Source of the DNA: Halorubrum rubrum
GTDB lineage: Archaea; Halobacteriota; Halobacteria; Halobacteriales; Haloferacaceae
DNA: 64,000 nt
Assembly: GCF_024494685.1 (NCBI RefSeq)
Contig: NZ_JANHDM010000004.1
Coordinates: 124,001 to 188,000 of the forward strand
Direction of reading: 5' to 3'
Shown: positions 1-8,729 of the stretch, piece by piece
Layout: each line of letters starts with the position of its first letter
Position numbering within the stretch: position 1 is the first letter of the stretch
Program-made: the position numbers and the translations under genes
Notes under the pieces: generated by a model
Databases searched by the model: none
Told to the model about the DNA's origin: nothing
Seen by the model: the letters and a program-made list of their open reading frames with translations, nothing else

Positions 1-1
1 T

Positions 2-1624
2 CCCGCCGGCGTGAGACTCGCGATCGAGGCGGGGCGTGAGCGCAAGTTCACGATGTTCTTCCGGGCGCGGGAGACCCGGAACGCCCGAACCGAGCAGTTC
101 TACGCCGTGTACACCACGCGGGACGGGTCGATGCGGGAGTTCATCGACGCGCTGCGGGACCGGATCGAGGCCGAGTGGGGATACACGATAGACGACTCCG
201 CCGACGACATGAGCGTCTTCCGGGCGCTCGACGCCGGCAACACCTCGCTGCCGGGCTCCGATCAGGACAGAGCGATACTCGAGGAGCTGGTCGGCTCGCG
301 GCAGGGCGGGACCGTCGGCGTGCGCGACGCGGAGAGCGCGCTCGGGCTCGTCAACGAGCTCATGGGCACGTACAACCGCGCCGCCGTCGCGGACTCGCCG
401 GAGTCGAACGCGCTGTCGGATTTCGATCTGGTGGTCGCCCCCGACGGGTCGAGCGGCATCGCCCCGATCGGCGACACCGAGGAACGGTGGGAGTCGACGA
501 AGGAGTCGATCCGCAGCCGGCTCATCGACGAGGAGATCGCCTCGATCAACGAGTCCGTCCAGACGCTCTCGCGGGAGCACGGCCTCTCGAGTTCGGAGAT
601 CCGGCGGCGGGTGAGCCAGCGCGTCCCGGCGTTGAGCGCGCCGAGTTCCGGCGGCTCCACGGCCGACCGGCTCTCGAGTGCGGGCTCCTCGAGCCGGTTC
701 GACATGGCCGAGATCGGCAAGTACGTCGCCATCGGCGCGATCGTGTTGATCGTGTTGATCGGCGGGTTCTTCGGCGCGAGCGCCCTCGGCCTGATCGGCG
801 GCGGGGGCGGCGACGACCCCGGCGCAGCCAACGGGACGGACGCCGCCCTCGCCACGATCAGCGGGAGCGTGGTCGACGCGGACGGAGAGACGATCGATTC
901 GTCGGTCGAGGTGACCGCGGAACGGATCGTCGACGCGGACGGAAACGAGACGGATGGCCCGGCGAACACGACGACGGCGGAGGGCGGAACGTTCACCCTC
1001 GAGAACGTCTCGACCGGAACGTACGAGATCTCCGCCGAATCGACCGAGGTCTTCGAGTACGGAACCGCGAAGGTCGACGTCACCGAGAACGGGACCAACG
1101 AGGTCGAACTCGCCCCGACCAGCGCGACCGTGAGCGGTACGGTCGTCGACACGAACGGCGACGAACTCAACGCGACGATCGAACTCCTCGACGGGAACGG
1201 CGAGACCGTCGACTCCGTCGAGGGGAGCAGTTACGATTTCAGCGTCGACGACCTCGAGGGGAGCTACACCGTGCGCGCCCAGGCCGACGGCCACGAGTCG
1301 GCCGAGCACACCGTGGAGTCGTTCGGTGAGCAGGCTGACATCGAACTCGAATCGACGGGAGTAAGTCTCACAGGAGATATCAGCGACACGAACGGGGAAG
1401 CGATCGAGAACGCGACCGTCGAGGTGACGATCGCTCCGGGTGACGTCCGAACGGCGACATCCAGCTTGATCGGAGAATACGAGGTCACTGGGATCCCCTC
1501 GAACGGGGAATATCGGGTTGAAGTAAGCGCTGATGGTTACGAGACGAAATCGCGAACCGTCGACTTCAGCGGGGAGAACCAGGTCTTCGAGGAGGACTTC
1601 GATCTCAACTCGTCCCAGTCGTAG
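2..1624 (+). CDS. Membrane protein with three carboxypeptidase-regulatory-like repeats (5' partial)
   Basis: The reading frame is open through the left edge, so the N-terminus lies outside the window; the first internal start is a GTG at 11. Counting from there, residues 1-230 form an acidic, predicted soluble domain I do not recognise. A strong TM helix follows at about 237-262 and then a Gly-rich hinge. Three beta-sandwich repeats of 75-90 residues follow, starting near 279, 371 and 449, each with the 'SGxVVDxxGxx...ATV' signature of CarboxypepD_reg-like domains. Several N-x-T/S sequons suggest that this part is outside the cell. The topology is therefore cytoplasmic domain, TM, extracellular stalk. 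Function unknown; sensing or surface adhesion are possible. GC drops slightly near the 3' end. Confidence 0.75.
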   Translation, partial: PAGVRLAIEAGRERKFTMFFRARETRNARTEQFYAVYTTRDGSMREFIDALRDRIEAEWGYTIDDSADDMSVFRALDAGNTSLPGSDQDRAILEELVGSRQGGTVGVRDAESALGLVNELMGTYNRAAVADSPESNALSDFDLVVAPDGSSGIAPIGDTEERWESTKESIRSRLIDEEIASINESVQTLSREHGLSSSEIRRRVSQRVPALSAPSSGGSTADRLSSAGSSSRFDMAEIGKYVAIGAIVLIVLIGGFFGASALGLIGGGGGDDPGAANGTDAALATISGSVVDADGETIDSSVEVTAERIVDADGNETDGPANTTTAEGGTFTLENVSTGTYEISAESTEVFEYGTAKVDVTENGTNEVELAPTSATVSGTVVDTNGDELNATIELLDGNGETVDSVEGSSYDFSVDDLEGSYTVRAQADGHESAEHTVESFGEQADIELESTGVSLTGDISDTNGEAIENATVEVTIAPGDVRTATSSLIGEYEVTGIPSNGEYRVEVSADGYETKSRTVDFSGENQVFEEDFDLNSSQS

Positions 1625-1759
1625 TCATTCTCTCCGACCGAACTCTCACCGGAACCGACCCCGAGCCGTGGGTCGCCGTCGAGTACGTTCCCGGCGAACT
1701 CGAGCAGTCGAGTTCAGAGACTTCCTATTGGGGGGAATTCCTTTGATCGCCGATCGACT

Positions 1760-2428
1760 CTATTCGTCTCGCTCCAGCGACTCGAAGAGCCGTTCGATCC
1801 GCTCGCGTTCGCCCTCGGCCTCGGCGGGGTACGCGCCGGCGACGAGGACCACGTCCTCGCCGCGCTCGACGATGGTGAGGTGGATGTACCCTCGTTCCTC
1901 GGTGCCGTCGGGGAGGACGACGGTCGCCTCGTAGACGCTCACCTCGGTGGTCTCGCCGAACACCTCCTGTTCGATCGTCTCGTCGAGCTCCGGGTCGCGG
2001 ATCTCGCCCTCGTACTCGGCGCTGATCTCGCCGCGCGCCTCCTCGATCAGTTCCTCCTCGTCCATGTTCGCGAGCGGGCTGAGCTGCTGGCCGGCCGCGG
2101 AGACGCCGGGCGTGCTCACGACCGCGAACACCGACTGCTCCTGGCCGGTCAGCTCCGACTCGATCTCCCGGAGGTACGCGCGGACCTCGGTGCGCGCGGT
2201 GAACTCCCGCCGCTGGCCGAACTCCTCGAACTCCTCTTCGACCACGACTGTCTCGTTTCGAACCTCCTCGAAGCCGGTCTCCTCGACGCTCGACTCCGCC
2301 GGCTCGGCCGGCTCCGCGGACCGCTCGATCTCCTCCTGTGTCGCGACCTCGACCGCGTCGGTACACCCGCTCAGGGCGATCGTCCCCGCGGTGGCCCCCG
2401 CAACCAGGAATCGACGACGTGATGGCAT
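1760..2428 (-). CDS. Tat-type lipoprotein, DUF6517-like
   Basis: This 222-aa protein starts with a twin-arginine leader (SRRRFLVAGATAG) and a lipobox (ALSGC), so it should be exported by Tat and lipid-anchored at the outer face of the membrane. The mature part is acidic, starts with a Glu-rich linker, and carries the pattern of the haloarchaeal DUF6517 lipoproteins ('TPGVSAAGQQLSPLANM', then a region with 'GYIHLTIVERGEDVVLVAG'). Function is unknown in this family. An AT-rich promoter 27 nt upstream of the ATG suggests a leaderless transcript. It is convergent with the preceding membrane protein. Confidence 0.75.
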   Translation of the reverse strand: MPSRRRFLVAGATAGTIALSGCTDAVEVATQEEIERSAEPAEPAESSVEETGFEEVRNETVVVEEEFEEFGQRREFTARTEVRAYLREIESELTGQEQSVFAVVSTPGVSAAGQQLSPLANMDEEELIEEARGEISAEYEGEIRDPELDETIEQEVFGETTEVSVYEATVVLPDGTEERGYIHLTIVERGEDVVLVAGAYPAEAEGERERIERLFESLERDE

Positions 2429-2450
2429 ACAGTGACACGTTCTCGATCGC

Positions 2451-2460
2451 TTAATATATC
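2451..2460 (-). promoter_or_regulatory. TATA box of the DUF6517 lipoprotein gene
   Basis: On the minus strand this reads gatatattaa, centred about 27 nt upstream of the ATG at 2428. This fits an archaeal TATA box feeding a leaderless mRNA. Confidence 0.6.
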
Positions 2461-2553
2461 ACTTGTCCATCTATTCTCGATATCGATACCGAATCATTGC
2501 GGGCTTCGAACCGGCACGGGATCGATCCCGCGTCGTCGACGTGGGGCGGTCGC

Positions 2554-5244
2554 TCAGTCGAAGACCGCCAGCCTGAGCACCCGCGCGAACTCGCCGATCG
2601 AGTCGTACCGTTCGTCCGGGTCCGGGTCGATCGCGCGGGTTATCGGCCTGTCGAGCGCCGACGGCACGCCGGCGTGCTCGCTCGGCTTCGCGGGACGGTG
2701 GCCCGCTGGCGGACTCCCCGTCGCGGCGTGATACGCGAGCGCGCCGAGCGCGTACGTGTCGGGTTTGCCCCGCCAGAGCGGCTCCTCCGAGTCGGGGAGC
2801 TGTTCGGGGGCCGTGTACGGCGAGGCCGCACGCGTTCCGTGTTCGGGCGTGTCCACCACCGAACTGACGCCCCAGTCGTCGACGATTCCCGTCGGTTTCG
2901 TCCCCGAACCGACGACGCGGACCGTCTCCGGCGAGAGGTAGTAGTGTCTGACCGTGTACCGGCTGGCCTGCGACATCGCCTCGGCGGCGTCGACGACGGG
3001 CGAGAGCCGGGCCGCGGGGTCCTCGGGCGGGTCGTCGAGGTGGTCGCCGAGCGTGGGGACGTCCTGGATCGGATCGGTGAGGATCCACGGGTACGGCTCG
3101 GCTCCGGACCCGTACACCGTGACGATCCCGTCGTAGTGGCTGACGCTGCCCCAGTCGGTGGCGACGGAGCGGAACCGCTCCGTGAGACCCCTCCCTTCCG
3201 CGGCGTCCGGAAGCGCCAGGATCCGTCCGTCGCTGCCGTCGATCCGCTCGTCGGTGACGGCGTACGCGACGAGCGGCCCGACGGACCCGAGTGAGTCGAT
3301 CGACGAGAGCTCGTCCACCGCCGCGAGCAACGGGGCCCCGTCCGAGCCGGCGGTCTCGACGCCCGTGCCGGCGGCCTCGACGCCTGTACCGGTTCCGCCG
3401 CCGCTGTCGGTGGCTTCCGGGTCCTCCTCCGGTCCGGTGGACGCGCGAGTCGACGACGCGGTCGACGAGTCGCCCGTCGTCTCCGGAGACGACGCGACGC
3501 CGTCGGAGGCGTCAGCGGTCCCGGACGCGTCGATCCCGGCGTTCTTCGTCCCCGTTACGCCGGTCGCCTCCGAGTCGCTGGCTCCCGCGACGCCCGTCGA
3601 ACTCGTCTCGTTCGCTTCCGGCGACGTCGGTCCGGTCGACGAGGGGCCGGCGTCCGCTCCCGCTCCCGTCACCGGGGAGGAACCGCCCGAGTTCGCACCG
3701 AGGAATCGATACGCTGCGAGCGCGACGACCGTGAGCCCGCCGGCGGCGCCGAGGAGCCCGACCGCCGGAATCCCGCTCGCCCAGCCCGAGGCGCCCGAAC
3801 CGGCCGCGGTGCCGTCGTTCGAACTGGCTCCCGACTCGGCGGTGCTTTCGTCGGAAGGGCCGGAGCCACCGTCGTCGGCGCCGCCGTCCGTGGAGTCGTC
3901 GGCGTCCGGATCCGTCGAGTCGTCCGAACCGGTCGAACCGGTCGAACCGCTCGAGGAGTCGCCTCCCCCCTCGAACTCGACGCCCGCCGCCACGTGATGG
4001 TGTCCGAGCGTCCCGAGCGACGTCCGCGACCCGACGCCGTGGCCGTCGCCCGCGAGGTCGACGACCGTCGGCGAGGAGAAGACCGCGTCCTCGGGGTCGT
4101 CGAACAGCCATCGTCGCTCGCCGCTCTCGGCGTCGAATCCGTACACCTCTCCGGCGGCGTTCCCGACGAACACCGTTCCCTCCCGGACCGTCGGCGAGGA
4201 GTTGACCTGATCGCCGGTGTTCTTCGACCACTCCGGATCGCCGTCCTCGGCGTCGAGCGCGTACAGCGACCCGCCGACGGAACCGACGTAGACGGTGCCG
4301 TCGACGACCGTCGGCGAGGAGACCACGCCCGCGATCCCGTCGCTCGTCCACCGCTTTTCACCCGTCTCGGCGTCGAGCGCGTGGAGCCCGACGTCGACCC
4401 CGACGGAGCCGACGTAGACGGTGTCGTCGACGACCGTCGGCGAGGAGAAGACGATGTCCCCGAGGTCCGTGCTCCACGTCGTCTCGCCGGCCTCGGCGTC
4501 GACCGCGTACAGTCGCTCGTCGAAGGAGCCGACGTAGAGCGTCCCGTCGACGACGGCCGGCGACGAGGAGAGTCCGTCCTCGGGGTCCGAGACTCGCCAC
4601 CGCTCCGTCCCGTCGGCGGTCGCGAGCGCGAGGATCGCTCCCGTCTCCGTTCCGACGTGGAGCGTCTCCCCGTCGACGGCCGGCGAGGAGACCACGGCGC
4701 TCACGGCGTCGGAGACGCGCCACTCCTCCGTTCCCTCGCTCCGATCGAGCGCGACGATCGATCCGGAGCTGGACCCGACGAACACCCGGTCGTTGATCAC
4801 GGTCGGCGAGGAGACGATCCCCCCGTCCTCGCCGTCGCCGGCCTCGAAGGACCACACGGAGTCGCCGGTTTCGGCGTCGACCGCGTACAGCGAGCCGTCC
4901 GTCGATCCGACGTAGACGGTGCCGTCGACGACCGTCGGCGAGGAAGAGACCGCGTCGCTCGGCTCCTCGAAGCGCCAGACCGCCTCGCCGGTCTCGGCGT
5001 CGACCGCGTACAGCGAGCCGTCGTCGGAGCCGACGTAGATCGCTCGATCCGGTACGTGGTTCGTCGCCGCCGCGGTCGGTAACTCGTCGGCTATCCCCCA
5101 CGCCGAGACGCCGATCGCCGACAACATTCCGGCCGTCCCGCGGAGCACGGACCGCCTGGCGGGCCGACCCCGGATCGCCGACGCTCCGGCACCGTCCCGG
5201 TCGCGACTCGTCCCCGATCCGTCGGGCCCCGTCATGCCGAACAC
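2554..5244 (-). CDS. PQQ-type beta-propeller, TM, C-terminal pseudokinase receptor
   Basis: Predicted 896 aa. An N-terminal Tat-like leader (ARRSVLRG plus hydrophobic stretch, about residues 28-55) is followed by eight tandem PQQ/PQL-type propeller repeats ('YVGSxDGSLYAVDAETGxxxW', about 65-400). A Ser/Asp-rich linker leads to a TM helix (about 500-520, 'VGLLGAAGGLTVVALAAY') and a second low-complexity linker. The last 250 residues look like a Ser/Thr kinase fold: HYYLSPETV where HRDLKPEN is expected, DDWG in place of DFG, an APE motif (YTAPEQL) and a helix-F Asp (DTYALG). The catalytic HRD Asp is absent and no beta-3 Lys is obvious, so I call it a pseudokinase. Inferred topology: propeller outside, pseudokinase inside, hence a candidate receptor. 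Ligand and partners are unknown. Confidence 0.75.
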   Translation of the reverse strand: MFGMTGPDGSGTSRDRDGAGASAIRGRPARRSVLRGTAGMLSAIGVSAWGIADELPTAAATNHVPDRAIYVGSDDGSLYAVDAETGEAVWRFEEPSDAVSSSPTVVDGTVYVGSTDGSLYAVDAETGDSVWSFEAGDGEDGGIVSSPTVINDRVFVGSSSGSIVALDRSEGTEEWRVSDAVSAVVSSPAVDGETLHVGTETGAILALATADGTERWRVSDPEDGLSSSPAVVDGTLYVGSFDERLYAVDAEAGETTWSTDLGDIVFSSPTVVDDTVYVGSVGVDVGLHALDAETGEKRWTSDGIAGVVSSPTVVDGTVYVGSVGGSLYALDAEDGDPEWSKNTGDQVNSSPTVREGTVFVGNAAGEVYGFDAESGERRWLFDDPEDAVFSSPTVVDLAGDGHGVGSRTSLGTLGHHHVAAGVEFEGGGDSSSGSTGSTGSDDSTDPDADDSTDGGADDGGSGPSDESTAESGASSNDGTAAGSGASGWASGIPAVGLLGAAGGLTVVALAAYRFLGANSGGSSPVTGAGADAGPSSTGPTSPEANETSSTGVAGASDSEATGVTGTKNAGIDASGTADASDGVASSPETTGDSSTASSTRASTGPEEDPEATDSGGGTGTGVEAAGTGVETAGSDGAPLLAAVDELSSIDSLGSVGPLVAYAVTDERIDGSDGRILALPDAAEGRGLTERFRSVATDWGSVSHYDGIVTVYGSGAEPYPWILTDPIQDVPTLGDHLDDPPEDPAARLSPVVDAAEAMSQASRYTVRHYYLSPETVRVVGSGTKPTGIVDDWGVSSVVDTPEHGTRAASPYTAPEQLPDSEEPLWRGKPDTYALGALAYHAATGSPPAGHRPAKPSEHAGVPSALDRPITRAIDPDPDERYDSIGEFARVLRLAVFD

Positions 5245-5381
5245 TAGTCAGACCGATGCCATGAGTGTTTCCTCCCCGGTCGAATCCGCCGGCCGCCACA
5301 AGAGTCATCCGACGCCGACCCGGAGTCGTCACCGACGCGGTCGAGGTCGGAGACCGGCCGCTCCCCGCTCTCCCCTCCATC

Positions 5382-6251
5382 ATGAAACGCTATCCGTCGC
5401 TTCCGACCGTTTCCGACGCTCCCGAGGGGCTCCTCTCTGGACATCTCTGGCTCCTCGAACTGATCGACGGCTGGCACCTCCGGTTCCGGATGACCGACTC
5501 CGGGCTCATCCGGTTCGGCGATCGGGAGGCCGTCTACGACGACCCCGGCGAACTCCCGGACGCGTACGGCCACGCGGTCCGCCACGTCAGAGAGCGGTTC
5601 GACCGGGAGACGCTCCGGGACGCGGTCGAGGACGTGTCCGACGTCGTCTTCTTCGGCGTGGCGACCGGCCGGCGAACGATCGGGTACGACTGGTCCCGGA
5701 CGCCGTCGTTTCTCGGACACGACGTGTGGTCGGCGGACGCGGGCGCGTTCCGGCCGCCGGACGCCGCGGAGGCGATCTTCGAGCGGCTCGGGCTCGATCC
5801 GGTGAACGCCGTCGAACGCGAGCGCCGCGCTCGCGACTTCGATCCCGAGTCCTACGCCGTCCCGTCGTCCGCGTGGTACGACGGCCCTGCGGCCGGGGTC
5901 GTCGTCCGGAACAAGGCGGGCGGTCGGGGCGTGATCCGGAACGAGATCACTGAGAACAGAGGCGGTGACGCCGATGTCGAACGAGGCGGTGACGCTGGCG
6001 CCGATGACGTCTCGCCCACGGACGCGGCCGCGACCTACGGGAGCCGCGAGCGCCTCCGACGGATCGCGACGCGGATCGCTGACCGCGGCCGCCCGGTCAC
6101 GACCGACGCGCTCGCGGAGCGGGCGTTCGAGGCGTTTCTCCGCGAGCGACATCCGGACGTCTCCAGGGAGGGCGAGGGCTCGACCCGGAGGGTGATCCGC
6201 TCGGAACTCCGCTCCCGATCCCGGCGGTTTCTCGACGACCGGAGCGAGTGA
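5382..6251 (+). CDS. RNA/DNA-ligase-like nucleotidyltransferase fold protein, catalytic motifs altered
   Basis: I chose the ATG at 5382 (289 aa) over the longer frame from 5265 because the family-like sequence starts at MKRYPSLP. The N-terminal half resembles the adenylyltransferase domain of T4-Rnl2-like RNA ligases: a motif-I region 'LLELIDGWHLRF' (residues 24-35), a motif-III region 'FFGVATG' (90-96) followed by 'GYDW...FLGHDVW', and a motif-IV/V region 'AGVVVRNKAGGRG' (171-183). The expected catalytic Lys (KxDG) is Leu27, the motif III Glu (FGE) is Val, and the motif IV Glu (EGVV) is Ala. The C-terminus is acidic and then basic, with no clear domain. It may be a non-catalytic RNA-end binder. 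Annotation rests on motif pattern only. Confidence 0.6.
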   Translation: MKRYPSLPTVSDAPEGLLSGHLWLLELIDGWHLRFRMTDSGLIRFGDREAVYDDPGELPDAYGHAVRHVRERFDRETLRDAVEDVSDVVFFGVATGRRTIGYDWSRTPSFLGHDVWSADAGAFRPPDAAEAIFERLGLDPVNAVERERRARDFDPESYAVPSSAWYDGPAAGVVVRNKAGGRGVIRNEITENRGGDADVERGGDAGADDVSPTDAAATYGSRERLRRIATRIADRGRPVTTDALAERAFEAFLRERHPDVSREGEGSTRRVIRSELRSRSRRFLDDRSE

Positions 6252-6318
6252 CCCGTCGGGAGGACGCGGTGCTCGTCGCGGTCGAGCGCGACGCCCCCCA
6301 CTCGAGCGAGTTTCCCGG

Positions 6319-6834
6319 TCATCCGCGACCGACGACGGCGCGGAGATCGCCTCGGTACGCGGTCGCCGCGACCGCGAGGGTCGCCGCCGCACCGACCGGG
6401 AGGACGGTCAGCCATCCCGAGACGGCCCCGACGCCGAACCGACCCGCCACGCCCACCCCCACCCACAGGCTCGCGATCGCGGCGAGAAGCAGGAGCCCGC
6501 CCGTCACGCGCCGGTCCTCGCGGCCGACCGCGACGCCGCCGCCCGCGCTGATCGTCGCGAGCAGGTGGAAGGCGGTCGCGAGCGGCCAGACGCGGATCGA
6601 CCGCGGGAGCGCCCCGAAGCGGCGCGGCCCGTCGGCGAAGTAGGTCCAGACCGGGTAGGCGTCAACCCCGAACGGCGATCCGACCGCTCCCGTACCGACG
6701 AGTCCCCACAGGCTCACGAGCGTCGGATCGCCGGCCGAACCCGGAACGACGGCGACGGGGACCGCCAGCAGCGTGGCGACCGCGAGCAGTTCCCGGCGGC
6801 TGCTGACGGTCGCCCGTGCTCGATGGTCCGGCAT
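6319..6834 (-). CDS. TIGR04206-like haloarchaeal membrane protein
   Basis: This 171-aa hydrophobic protein is started at the ATG at 6834 (MPDHRARATVSSRREL); the longer frame upstream is Arg-rich and non-coding in character. Four or five TM segments are visible: 'LLAVATLLAVPVAVVPG', 'LVSLWGLVG', 'WPLATAFHLLATISAGGG', 'GLLLLAAIASLWVGVGVAG' and a C-terminal helix. Layout resembles the TIGR04206 family of unknown function. It is divergent from aglM, with a 134-nt intergenic region. Confidence 0.6.
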   Translation of the reverse strand: MPDHRARATVSSRRELLAVATLLAVPVAVVPGSAGDPTLVSLWGLVGTGAVGSPFGVDAYPVWTYFADGPRRFGALPRSIRVWPLATAFHLLATISAGGGVAVGREDRRVTGGLLLLAAIASLWVGVGVAGRFGVGAVSGWLTVLPVGAAATLAVAATAYRGDLRAVVGRG

Positions 6835-6968
6835 GCGACCGCGTAGTCGGGGCGGGGAGTTAACTCGGTCGGCGGTCCGCCGGAAACGGTCGACGGTCGG
6901 CGTGGACGCGGAGGTGACGAGCGCGTGGACGCGGAACGTTCTTGCCTCCGGGACGCGCGCACCCACAC

Positions 6969-8285
6969 ATGCGAGTGAGCGTCGTCGGAAGCGGCTACGT
7001 CGGAACGACCCTCGCGGCCTGCCTCGCGGACGCGGGCCACGACGTGACCGCGGTCGACATCGACCCCGACGTGGTGGCGGCGATAAACGACGGGCACGCG
7101 GCGATCCACGAGCCGGGCCTCGACGAGCTGTTGGCCGAACACGCCGGCGACCGCCTCCGGGCGACGACCGCCTACGACGGCGTTCCCGACGCCGATCTGA
7201 CGTTCCTCGCGGTCGGAACTCCGTCGAACTCCGACGGGAGCATCGACCTCGCCGGACTCTCCGCGGCCGCGGAGACGGTCGGCAAGGCGATCGCGAGGGC
7301 GAGCGACGGAGCGACCGGCGGGACGGGGGAGAACGATCGCCACCTCGTCGTGATCAAGAGCACGATCACGCCGGGAGGCGTGGCGACGATCCGCGACGCG
7401 GTCCGCCGGGGCGCGGGACCGGTCGCCGACCGCGTCGAGGTCGCGACGAACCCGGAGTTCCTCCGCGAGGGAACCGCGGTCGCGGACTTCAAACAGCCCG
7501 ACAAGGTCGTCTTCGGCACGGAGGCGACGTGGGCGCTGGATCGGCTGGAGGCGCTCTACGAGCCGCTTCTGGAGACCACTGACGCCCCCGTCGTCCGAAC
7601 CGACCCCGAGACGGCCGTGACCATCAAGTACGCCAACAACGCCTTCCTCGCGTCGAAGGTGTCGCTCGCAAACGACCTCGGCAACGTCTGTAAGGCGTTC
7701 GGGATCGACGCCTACGAGGTGATGGACGCGGTCGGGCTCGACGACCGGATCGGCGCGCGGTTCCTCCGGTCGGGGGTCGGCTGGGGCGGGAGCTGTTTCC
7801 CGAAAGACGTCGACGCGCTCCGCGCCGCGGCCCGCGAGCAGGGGTACGAGCCCGCGATGCTCGACGCCGCGGTCGCGGTCAACGACGGCCAGCCCGAGCG
7901 CATGCTCGAGCTGCTCGATTCCCACGTCGACGTCGCGGGCGATCGCGTGGCCGTCCTCGGGTTGGCGTTCAAGCCCGGCACCGACGACACGCGCAACTCC
8001 CGCGCGATCCCCGTCATCGAGGGGCTACTGGAGCGGGACGCGGCGGTCGTCGGCTACGACCCGGTCGCGACCGAGACGATGCGCGAGCGCTTCCCCGACA
8101 TCGAGTACGCGGAGTCGGCGGGGGAGGCGATCGAAGGTGCGGTCGGCGCGCTCGTGGTGACCGATTGGGACGAGTTCGCGGCGTTAGACGGGGAGTTCGA
8201 CGCGATGGCCGAACCCGTGGTGATCGACGGTCGACGGATCGTCGAGCGGCGCGAGGGGATTACGTACGAGGGGCTGACGTGGTAG
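6969..8285 (+). CDS. aglM: UDP-glucose 6-dehydrogenase AglM
   Basis: NAD-dependent oxidation of UDP-glucose to UDP-glucuronate, the donor used in haloarchaeal N-glycan assembly (Haloferax AglM). The 438-aa protein begins at [13 protein letters not shown]; the upstream in-frame GTG/ATG extension has no family sequence. It shows an N-terminal Rossmann motif (GSGYVG), the 'NPEFLREG' segment, a central '[17 protein letters not shown]' helix, the catalytic-Cys loop '[12 protein letters not shown]' and a C-terminal NAD-dehydrogenase domain ('[14 protein letters not shown]'). Complete and normal in length. GC-rich like the chromosome backbone, unlike the island that begins just downstream. A related nucleotide-sugar dehydrogenase substrate cannot be excluded. 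Confidence 0.85.
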   Translation: MRVSVVGSGYVGTTLAACLADAGHDVTAVDIDPDVVAAINDGHAAIHEPGLDELLAEHAGDRLRATTAYDGVPDADLTFLAVGTPSNSDGSIDLAGLSAAAETVGKAIARASDGATGGTGENDRHLVVIKSTITPGGVATIRDAVRRGAGPVADRVEVATNPEFLREGTAVADFKQPDKVVFGTEATWALDRLEALYEPLLETTDAPVVRTDPETAVTIKYANNAFLASKVSLANDLGNVCKAFGIDAYEVMDAVGLDDRIGARFLRSGVGWGGSCFPKDVDALRAAAREQGYEPAMLDAAVAVNDGQPERMLELLDSHVDVAGDRVAVLGLAFKPGTDDTRNSRAIPVIEGLLERDAAVVGYDPVATETMRERFPDIEYAESAGEAIEGAVGALVVTDWDEFAALDGEFDAMAEPVVIDGRRIVERREGITYEGLTW

Positions 8286-8507
8286 CGTGGTCTCGTCGCC
8301 GATGCCGGCGACCGAGTCGTGGTTGTCGCCGTAGCGGTCGATGATCTGTTCGGCCTTGTAGCCGACGACACTTCGCTCTGTGAACCTACAGTCGATCAGG
8401 TCGTCGAAGACGTGTCGCTGGAAGGTATGTCGGTGACCCCGACGATCGTCTTCGGTGATCAGTTGGAGACGCGTGCCCTTGCCTGTAGCAAGTACGATCG
8501 TTTGTAT
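8286..8507 (-). pseudogene. Remnant of aglF-like sugar-nucleotidyltransferase
   Basis: On the minus strand the frame from 8507 reads IQTIVLATGKGTRLQ, then LITEDDRRGH, and later VVGYKAEQIIDRYGD. This matches the N-terminus of glucose-1-phosphate uridylyl/thymidylyltransferases (normally MQxVVLAAGxGTRLRPLTEDxPKG ... VVGYKxEQIIxxYGD). The initiator is ATA instead of ATG, parts between the motifs are missing or scrambled, and nothing remains after about 70 codons, where it runs into the end of aglM. It is tail-to-tail with aglM; in Haloferax, aglF and aglM act in the same pathway. Clearly non-functional. Confidence 0.65.
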
Positions 8508-8516
8508 CTCTAATGA

Positions 8517-8720
8517 GAGTGGTGTGGTGAATACTTTGTTACTAAGCTATACGGCGCGATTGATAGTCGAGCCCAGGCAAAGGTATTCATTCATGCGTGC
8601 GCCAAGCATGATTGCTTCGATCACGTCTACTTCCTTCCGAAGCAAGATGAAATCGTTCGTGGGTTCCCATGTACGCTATTGGGATGTGGCCGGACAGAAG
8701 TGGAACGACAGACGAACCAT
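8517..8720 (+). pseudogene. Probable IS6-type transposase remnant
   Basis: The frame that includes 8544 has no start codon but stays open for about 95 codons. It reads KLYGAIDSRAQAKVF and then AKHDCFDHVYFLPK. This resembles the 'WLYAAID...' first catalytic Asp and the 'EKHDxxDxVFLVD' second catalytic Asp regions of haloarchaeal IS6-family transposases, with the second Asp lost. No terminal inverted repeats were found. It lies between the aglF-like remnant and the flippase and could explain the disruption. The similarity is from memory of the family, hence modest confidence. Confidence 0.4.
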
Positions 8721-8729
8721 TATAATTGT

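Noticed and set aside
175-1329. 384-aa Arg-rich ORF overlapping the first gene
   Set aside because: It is an out-of-frame reading of GC-rich coding sequence: very high Arg/Gly, no domain, no promoter. The frame with acidic composition is the gene.
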